A DNA stretch of 64,000 nt from positions 2,852,001 through 2,916,000 of the forward strand of contig NZ_JARVZZ010000001.1 of assembly GCF_029846115.1 (NCBI RefSeq), written 5' to 3'. The DNA comes from Serratia marcescens (GTDB lineage Bacteria > Pseudomonadota > Gammaproteobacteria > Enterobacterales > Enterobacteriaceae). The position numbers were made by a program, and so were the translations under genes. A model generated the notes under the pieces. The model saw only the letters and a program-made list of their open reading frames with translations. It did not search any database and had not been told where the DNA came from. The stretch's first letter is position 1. Each line of letters begins with the position of its first letter. This document shows, one piece after another, positions 58,894-64,000 of this stretch.

Positions 58894-59188
58894 TATTTTT
58901 ATTCCGATAAGTAAGCGCGGTCAGGCCCCATACCCGGCCCTGTTCTCCGGGATTCGCCCCCGCGCCGGCGTGCGGTGAGGGGGCGGCTGCGTCGTGCAGC
59001 GGCGCAGCGTTAGGTTTTGAAACACATTGGTGTCACATTAATGTATCAATATCGGTTACATTAATTGGGTGGAGTATAGTGGCGGCTTTCTGGTAAATGC
59101 AATAATAAAAATTGCATTTAAAGCGAAACTGTTGCAACGTATGTGCATCGGGCAGAGGGTGACCCTGCCGAATGATGGGAGCATCAGC

Positions 59189-59545
59189 ATGAACACGACG
59201 GGCTTTATTACCGATTTGAAGGCGTGGATCGACAACAATCTGGAAGAGAAACTGGATATCAACACCGTGGCGGACCGCGCGGGCTATTCCAAATGGCATC
59301 TGCAGCGCATGTTCAAACGCCAGACCGGCTACGCGCTAGGGGAGTATATCCGCATGCAAAAACTGAAAGTATCGGCGGAGCGCCTGGCCAACAGCGGCGA
59401 GCCTATCGTCAGCGTGGCGATTTCGCTTGGCTTCGACTCACAGCAGTCGTTCAACCGCAGCTTCAAGCGCCAGTTCGGCCAAACGCCGGGCGACTGGCGC
59501 CGCGCGTTGGCGCAGCCGGCGTCTATGGGGCGCACGCACCACTGA
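59189..59545 (+). CDS. sdeR: Small AraC-family regulator, SdeR/MarA-like
   Basis: A 118-residue single-domain double-HTH protein like MarA, SoxS and Rob: LEEKLDINTVADRAGYSKWHLQRMFKRQTG (first HTH) and SVAISLGFDSQQSFNRSFKRQFGQTPGDWRR (second). There is no sensor domain, so its level sets its activity. The ATG at 59189 has GGGAG upstream; the longer frame from 59069 is not like the family. It is divergent from the sdeA-like gene, the arrangement known for SdeR-SdeAB. The gap has the repeat ACATTAAT at 59035 and 59058. Confidence 0.88.
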   Translation: MNTTGFITDLKAWIDNNLEEKLDINTVADRAGYSKWHLQRMFKRQTGYALGEYIRMQKLKVSAERLANSGEPIVSVAISLGFDSQQSFNRSFKRQFGQTPGDWRRALAQPASMGRTHH

Positions 59546-59563
59546 GCGGTTGGCGAGTGGGGA

Positions 59564-59596
59564 TAAAAAAGCCTGAATTTGCGTTCGGGCTTTTTT
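59564..59596. terminator. sdeR terminator and first hairpin of the repeat field
   Basis: The stem GCCTGAA / TTCGGGC with A6 and T6 flanks is 18 bases beyond the sdeR stop. It is also the leftmost of six like hairpins in the repeat field. Confidence 0.85.
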
Positions 59597-60080
59597 GTCT
59601 ATGTGGAACGAGGGATAAATTCGCTGCGCTCACCCTGCGGGCCGCCGTTGGCGGTCCAAAACGCAGGCGTTTTGTCGAACCCTGTCGAGGGTTCTCACCC
59701 TCCCGGTCAGTGCGCTATGCATACAAAAAAGCCCGAACGTGAGTTCAGGCTTCTTCGTAGAATATGGCGGTGAGGGAGGGATAGATTCGCTGCGCTCACC
59801 CTGCGGGCCGCCGTTGGCGGTCCAAAACGCGGGCGTTTTGTCGAACCCTGTCGAGGGTTTTCACCCTCCCGGTCAGTGCGCTATGCATACAAAAAAGCCT
59901 GAACGTGAGTTCAGGCTTCTTCGTCGGTGAGGAGGATAGATTCGCGTTGGCGAGGGTCGAGGGTTTTCACCCTCCCGGTCAGTGCGCTATGCATACAAAA
60001 AAGCCTGAACGTGAGTTCAGGCTTCTCGATACACTCACCCTGCGGGCCGCCGTTCGCGGTCCAAAACGCGGGCGTTTTTG

Positions 60081-60152
60081 TCGAACCCTCGATACACTTT
60101 CGCGTATACACACTTTCCAGGCGTGCTCCTTCAGCCACTCGGACACCTCACC
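60081..60152 (-). pseudogene. Truncated tRNA-Ser(GGA) with its promoter kept
   Basis: The minus strand reads a normal tRNA-Ser 5' part (GGTGAGGTGTCCGAGTGG, anticodon loop CTGGAAAG, variable arm) through GGTTCGA of the T loop, and there the repeat element takes over, so the 3' acceptor half and CCA are gone. Bases 1-72 agree with the intact copy at 60617 apart from one base (C for T in the D arm). Confidence 0.85.
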
Positions 60153-60191
60153 ATATTTTTTGTTGCGAAATCATCGCTGCAACGGGGCGCT

Positions 60192-60220
60192 ACTATAGGG
60201 AGTGGGGCCGATCCGGTCAA
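60192..60220 (-). promoter_or_regulatory. Promoter of the truncated tRNA-Ser
   Basis: TTGACC (60215-60220), 17 bases, TATAGT (60192-60197), then the GC-rich discriminator AGCGCCCC typical of stringently controlled stable RNA genes. It is 40 bases upstream of the tRNA 5' end. Confidence 0.8.
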
Positions 60221-60616
60221 GAATAATTTCTGTGTTTTTGTTCGTCCGCTCAAGCCGTGCGCACTTTGCTGAAAACTGCGGCGAACGGCAGGGCTGAAGC
60301 CATGAAAGGGCGAGAAAATCAGGGGTAAGGTTCGCGGATAACCGGCGGAAATGGGAGTCGCGATCGCAGAGGGAGGGATGCGCATCCCTCTCGGCGGTAC
60401 ACCATGCAAAAAAAAAGCCTGGACGCGAATCCAGGCTTTCTCTTTGAATTTGGCGGTGAGAGAGGGCTTGATTCGCTGCGCTCACCCTGCGGGCCGCCGT
60501 TGGCGGTCCAAAACGCAGGCGTTTTGTCGAACCCAGTCGAGGCTTCTCGCCCCTCTCGGCGGTGCATCATGCAAAAAAAAAAGCCTGGATGCGAATCCAG
60601 GCTTTCTCTTTGAATT

Positions 60617-60706
60617 TGGCGGTGAGAGAGGGGTTCGAACCCTCGATACACTTTCGCGTATACACACTTTCCAGGCGTGCTCCTTCAGCCACTCAGACAC
60701 CTCACC
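60617..60706 (-). tRNA. serX: tRNA-Ser (anticodon GGA)
   Basis: 90 bases with encoded CCA. Long class II variable arm (GTATACGCGAAAGTGTAT), anticodon loop CTGGAAAGT, T arm GAGGGTTCGAACCCCTC, acceptor GGTGAGG paired with the 3' end CTCACCGCCA. Reads UCC/UCU codons. The E. coli serX gene lies at the same point next to ghrA. A terminator hairpin (60573-60604) follows. Confidence 0.93.
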
Positions 60707-60747
60707 GTTTTTGTTGTCGAAAACGCTTTGCGCTGTCGACGGGCGCT

Positions 60748-60776
60748 AATGTAGGAGAATCTGATCTCAGCGTCAA
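60748..60776 (-). promoter_or_regulatory. Promoter of tRNA-Ser(GGA)
   Basis: TTGACG (60771-60776), 17 bases, TACATT (60748-60753), then discriminator AGCGCCC. The layout is the same as that of the truncated copy. Confidence 0.8.
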
Positions 60777-61136
60777 CCCTCTTATTTCATTCTCATGACT
60801 GTTTAGCCAAACTTGCAGCAATTTGCTGATTTACCGAACGATATTTCCACTCGTGGTCGCCAGCGGGCAGGGCAGGCAGCGGCCAGAATCCATGAAAGAC
60901 GATTGTTTGACCTTTTTCTGTACAGGTAGCTCAATATATCGCCAATGAGATTGGGTTGTTTGCTGTTATATGCATTAATACTGGATTATTAGTCAGATGT
61001 GTCGCTAAATGGAATCATGTCGGCGCGGCGTTTTTGGCAAGGAATATCACGACGCCGCGCAGATTGCCGGGTGACAGGCCGGCGATATCGCAGACAGGGA
61101 CAGACTCATTACATAATAATGCAGTAGAGGTTCGTT
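60777..61136. other. Gap between tRNA-Ser and POT transporter
   Basis: About 360 bases. It holds the promoter and AGAGG ribosome site (61126) of the transporter gene on the plus strand. I see no further gene, repeat or hairpin worth naming. Confidence 0.5.
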
Positions 61137-62621
61137 TTGACTCCTTCAGATGCCATGCCGGCGCCGCAAGCGCGCCATGCTATTCCCCCCGGTGCGGGGG
61201 CGCTGTTCTTCATCCAGATCTTCGCCACGCTCGGCTTCGCCGTGCTTTACTCTACGCTGGTGCTGTACGCCACCAAGCGGCTGGGCTTCAACGAAAGCAG
61301 CGCCAACGCCATGATGGGCGTATTCGGCGCCTTCAACTATGGCCTGCACATGTTCGGCGGCTACCTCGGCGGCCGATTCCTCAGTAACCGCAATCTGTTC
61401 GTGCTCGGCATGGTGCTGCAGGTGATCGGCTGCGCGCTGATTGCCGTCGCGGGCGTGTGGGGGCTGTACTGGGGGCTGGCGATGTTCCTGACCGGCAGCG
61501 GCCTTAACGTCACCTGCATCAATATGATGCTCACCCAGCGTTTCAAGCCGGATGATGACCGGCGCGAATCGGCGTTCCTGTGGAACTATGCCGGCATGAA
61601 CCTCGGGTTCTTCGTCGGCTTTACCGTCGCCGGTTATTTCCAACAGACGGAAAACTACCGCGCGCTGTTCCTGTTCGCTACGCTGGGTAACGCCGCGGCG
61701 ATCATCGTCGCCGTCTGCCGCTGGCGCATTCTGGCGGATCTCAATACCCCGCTGCACGACGCCAGCCGCAGCCAATACCGTTGGCGCATGCTGGTCGGGC
61801 TGGCGGTACTGGTGGCACTGGTGCCGATCATCCGCGTGATGCTGACCCACGCCGAGTTCAGCGGCCACTTCGTGATCGTGCTCGGTGCGCTGATCTTCCT
61901 GATGCTGTGCGTGATGACGCTGCGCCACCATCCACGCGATGAGCGCCGCAGAATGGCGGCCTATCTGATTCTGGCGCTGGGCTCGCTGGTGTTTTGGGCG
62001 CTGTACCAGCTGGCGCCGATGGGGCTGATGCTGTTCTCCGAGCACAACATCAACCTGAACGTTTACGGCATTCAGGTGGCGCCGCAGTGGATCCAGAACA
62101 TCAACACGCTGGTGATCGTGGTGGGCGGCCCGCTGCTGGCCTGGTGGTTCAACCGCCTGCGCGCTCGCGGTTGCAACATCGACATTCCGCTGCAGTTCTC
62201 CGGGTCGCTGTTCTGCATCGGGCTCGGCATGCTGGTGCTGCCGCTGGGTATCAGCATGGCGGGCGGCGACGGGCTGGTGGCATTCAAATGGATCGTTATC
62301 AGCTATGTGTTGCAAAGCGTCGGTGAATTGATGATCTCGCCGATCGGTTACGCCATGATCGGCAAGCTGGCGCCACCGCGCTATCAGGGCGTGATGATGG
62401 GCTGCTGGATGATGGTGACCGGCGTCGCCTCGGTGCTGGCGGGCTACGTCTCCGGCCTGATGCCGGAAAACAGCGGCAGCACGCCGCTGCAAACCAACCC
62501 CGGCTACAGCGAAATCTTCAGCGCGCTGGGCTGGGGGGCGACGGGCGTCGGCGTGGCGATGCTGATTCTTATTCCGCTGCTGCGGCGCCTTATCCGGCGC
62601 GACGCCCCGTCTGCCGCCTGA
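61137..62621 (+). CDS. Divergent POT-family peptide transporter-like protein
   Basis: A 494-residue 12-14 helix membrane protein of the PTR2 family. The helix 2-3 region MFGGYLGGRFLSNRN, FLWNYAGMNLGFFVGF and ISYVLQSVGELMISPIGYAMIG are POT-like blocks. The usual ExxERFxYYG of helix 1 is not present: the place reads IFATLGFAVLYSTL, without its Glu and Arg. The TTG start at 61137 has AGAGG 6 bases ahead; ATG 61155 is a possible later start. It differs much from the POT gene at 7035, so it may not move peptides with protons in the usual way. Confidence 0.85.
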   Translation: MTPSDAMPAPQARHAIPPGAGALFFIQIFATLGFAVLYSTLVLYATKRLGFNESSANAMMGVFGAFNYGLHMFGGYLGGRFLSNRNLFVLGMVLQVIGCALIAVAGVWGLYWGLAMFLTGSGLNVTCINMMLTQRFKPDDDRRESAFLWNYAGMNLGFFVGFTVAGYFQQTENYRALFLFATLGNAAAIIVAVCRWRILADLNTPLHDASRSQYRWRMLVGLAVLVALVPIIRVMLTHAEFSGHFVIVLGALIFLMLCVMTLRHHPRDERRRMAAYLILALGSLVFWALYQLAPMGLMLFSEHNINLNVYGIQVAPQWIQNINTLVIVVGGPLLAWWFNRLRARGCNIDIPLQFSGSLFCIGLGMLVLPLGISMAGGDGLVAFKWIVISYVLQSVGELMISPIGYAMIGKLAPPRYQGVMMGCWMMVTGVASVLAGYVSGLMPENSGSTPLQTNPGYSEIFSALGWGATGVGVAMLILIPLLRRLIRRDAPSAA

Positions 62622-62636
62622 TTGATGAGTATGCAC

Positions 62637-62666
62637 AACAGCCCCACTGGTCGGGGCTGTTTTTAT
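62637..62666 (+). terminator. Terminator of the divergent POT gene
   Basis: Stem AACAGCCCC / GGGGCTGTT with a 7-base loop, followed by a T-rich tail. Confidence 0.85.
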
Positions 62667-62748
62667 TTTGGGCTTTAACGCTTGCATCCGGCGGCGAATC
62701 GCGGAAGGCTGGAGGAAAACCAATAAAAACAAACGGGAGCCCCGCAGT

Positions 62749-63690
62749 ATGAACATCATTTATTACCACCCCTTGTTCAACGCCCAGGAATGGCTGGCAG
62801 GCATCAAGCAACGCCTGCCGCAGGCCGAGATCCGCGAGTGGCAGCGCGGCGACGAGCGGCCGGCCGATTATGCGCTGGTGTGGCGCCCGCCGCACGAAAT
62901 GCTGGCCAATCGTCGCGATCTGAAAGCGGTGTTCGCCCTCGGCGCCGGCGTTGACGCGATCCTCGATCAGGAGCGAAAGCACCCCGGCACGCTGCCCGCC
63001 GGCGTACCGCTGCTGCGGCTGGAGGATACCGGCATGGCGCAGCAGATGCAGGAATATGCGCTGAGCTATGTGCTGCGCTATTTCCGTCGTTTCGACGAGT
63101 ATCAGGCGCTTCAGCAGCGGCAGGAGTGGCAGCCGCTCGATCCGCACTCGCTGGATGATTTCACCATCGGCATCCTCGGCGCCGGCGTGCTGGGGCAGAG
63201 CGTGGCGCGCAAGCTGACCGAGTTTGGCTTTAGCGTGCGCTGCTGGAGCCGCAGCGCCAAACAGATTGACGGCGTGCAAAGCTTCGCCGGGGAGGCGCAG
63301 CGCGCGGCCTTCCTCGACGACGTCAAATTGGTGATCAACCTGCTGCCCAATACGCCGGAGACCGTCGGCATCCTCAACCGCGAGCTGTTCGCGCAGTTGA
63401 GCACGGGCGCCTATCTCATCAACATCGCGCGCGGCGCGCATCTGGTGGAGGCCGATCTGTTGGCGGCGCTCGAGCAGGGGCAGCTGGCCGCCGCCACGCT
63501 GGACGTGTTCGCCCGCGAGCCGCTGCCGCAGGATCACCCGTTCTGGCGTCATCCGCGTGTCACCATTACCCCGCATATTGCTGCCATCACGTTGCCGCAG
63601 CAGGCGATGGATCAGATCGCCGCCAACATTCGCGCGCTGGAGGCGGGGCATGCCCCGGCCGGCGTGGTCGACAGGCAACGGGGGTACTGA
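62749..63690 (+). CDS. ghrA: Glyoxylate/hydroxypyruvate reductase A
   Basis: NADPH-dependent D-2-hydroxyacid dehydrogenase. It has 313 residues. The cofactor loop is IGILGAGVLGQSVARKL, the catalytic Arg is in LINIARGAHLVEADLL, and the Glu and His are in TLDVFAREPLPQDHPFWRHPRVTITPHIAA. The ATG at 62749 gives the family N-terminus MNIIYYHP. Next to serX and ycdX as in E. coli. Confidence 0.95.
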   Translation: MNIIYYHPLFNAQEWLAGIKQRLPQAEIREWQRGDERPADYALVWRPPHEMLANRRDLKAVFALGAGVDAILDQERKHPGTLPAGVPLLRLEDTGMAQQMQEYALSYVLRYFRRFDEYQALQQRQEWQPLDPHSLDDFTIGILGAGVLGQSVARKLTEFGFSVRCWSRSAKQIDGVQSFAGEAQRAAFLDDVKLVINLLPNTPETVGILNRELFAQLSTGAYLINIARGAHLVEADLLAALEQGQLAAATLDVFAREPLPQDHPFWRHPRVTITPHIAAITLPQQAMDQIAANIRALEAGHAPAGVVDRQRGY

Positions 63691-63780
63691 TCCTTCAGCC
63701 GCCGTTCGGTAACTGATAAGCTGACACCGTCATCGCGCCTGCTTGTACCTTTGCGGGCGGGCCCTCTGGAAGGAGAAACA

Positions 63781-64000
63781 ATGTATCCCGTTGATTTGCA
63801 TATGCACACCGTCGCCAGCACCCACGCTTACAGCACGCTGCACGATTACATCGCCGAAGCCCAGCAGAAGGGCATCAAGCTGTTCGCCATCACCGATCAC
63901 GGCCCGGACATGGCCGATGCGCCGCACTACTGGCACTTTATGAACATGCACGTGTGGCCGCGCCGGGTGAACGGCGTGGGCATTTTGCGCGGCATCGAAG
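63781..64000 (+). CDS. ycdX: PHP-domain phosphatase YcdX, 5' part
   Basis: Only the first 73 codons are in the window. [20 protein letters not shown] has the first metal histidines of the PHP domain, and [18 protein letters not shown] has the next metal site; both are close to E. coli YcdX, a trinuclear zinc phosphatase connected with swarming. It has an AGGAG ribosome site at 63771 and follows ghrA. Confidence 0.93.
   Translation, partial: MYPVDLHMHTVASTHAYSTLHDYIAEAQQKGIKLFAITDHGPDMADAPHYWHFMNMHVWPRRVNGVGILRGIE

Larger units (their letters stand above)
59597..60616 (-). repeat. Mosaic repeat field derived from tRNA-Ser and terminators
   Basis: Read on the minus strand, the field alternates hairpin-T-run terminators (at 60573-60604, 60408-60438, 59997-60024, 59891-59918, 59725-59752) with a palindromic element present four times (about 60470-60534, 60032-60088, 59784-59848, 59619-59682). 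Each palindromic element begins right after GGGTTCGA, the T-loop sequence of tRNA-Ser, and two copies end next to the tRNA 3' tail CTCACCGCCA (60451-60466 and 59765-59780). This looks like tandem duplication of a tRNA-Ser end followed by element insertion. Confidence 0.8.

Noticed and set aside
59597..60616. Repeat field considered as a CRISPR array
   Set aside because: Repeats are palindromic elements, terminators and tRNA tails of varied length and order; no uniform repeats with unique spacers and no cas genes.
59905..60798. Several short open frames inside the repeat and tRNA area
   Set aside because: They translate the repeats and the tRNA (same peptide copied several times, such as [14 protein letters not shown]); none has a ribosome site or family pattern.

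Overview
The window is a 64 kb piece of an enterobacterial chromosome, GC-rich (about 60 %) with gene order close to the E. coli 23-25 min region. The best fit is Serratia, probably S. marcescens: the core proteins are Enterobacterales-like but clearly not E. coli, and an RND pump with a divergent small AraC regulator matches the SdeAB/SdeR arrangement described for S. marcescens. There is no prophage and no CRISPR array. The only insertion-sequence trace is a 46-codon transposase remnant.

Layout. (1) 0-23 kb follows the E. coli order opgH-yceK-msyB-mdtG-lpxL-trhO-yceI-yceJ-yceO-solA-bssS-dinI-pyrC. It is interrupted by Serratia-type insertions: a second class of 2-isopropylmalate synthase with an AraC regulator; a BigR-like persulfide sensor with two YeeE/YedE membrane proteins and a VOC protein; a POT peptide transporter; a TqsA-like exporter; an AT-rich islet (16.2-17.55 kb) with a candidate L,D-transpeptidase-type toxin and membrane immunity protein; an alcohol dehydrogenase-like gene; and a LuxR-type regulator with an unusual receiver domain. 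(2) 23.7-40 kb is core information and envelope metabolism: rne and rluC divergent, yceF, then the yceD-rpmF-plsX-fabH-fabD-fabG-acpP-fabF lipid cluster and pabC-mltG-tmk-holB-ycfH. (3) 40-47 kb is ptsG, an AT-rich accessory patch (orphan membrane protein plus ISL3-type transposase tail), DUF4180, mntR/mntH with a clear MntR box, a divergent SDR/HxlR pair and an orphan solute-binding protein. (4) 47.3-53.7 kb is hinT-ycfL-lpoB-thiK-nagZ-ycfP, ndh with an FNR-like site, and ycfJ. (5) 54-64 kb holds an Rrf2 regulator, the sdeAB-like pump with sdeR, a mosaic repeat field around an intact and a truncated tRNA-Ser(GGA), a divergent POT transporter, ghrA and the start of ycdX.

How the genes work together. 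The fab cluster takes plsX/fabH/fabD/fabG/acpP/fabF through initiation and elongation of fatty acids, with phosphate acyl transfer to phospholipid. lpxL, opgH, mltG, lpoB and nagZ act on the envelope. mntR/mntH, dinI (LexA box), ndh (FNR-like site), ptsG (CRP-like and Mlc-like sites plus a conserved SgrS target at the RBS) and bigR (AT-rich palindrome) each carry a visible control site. The most unusual parts are the toxin/immunity-like islet at 16.2-17.5 kb and the tRNA-Ser repeat mosaic at 59.5-60.8 kb.
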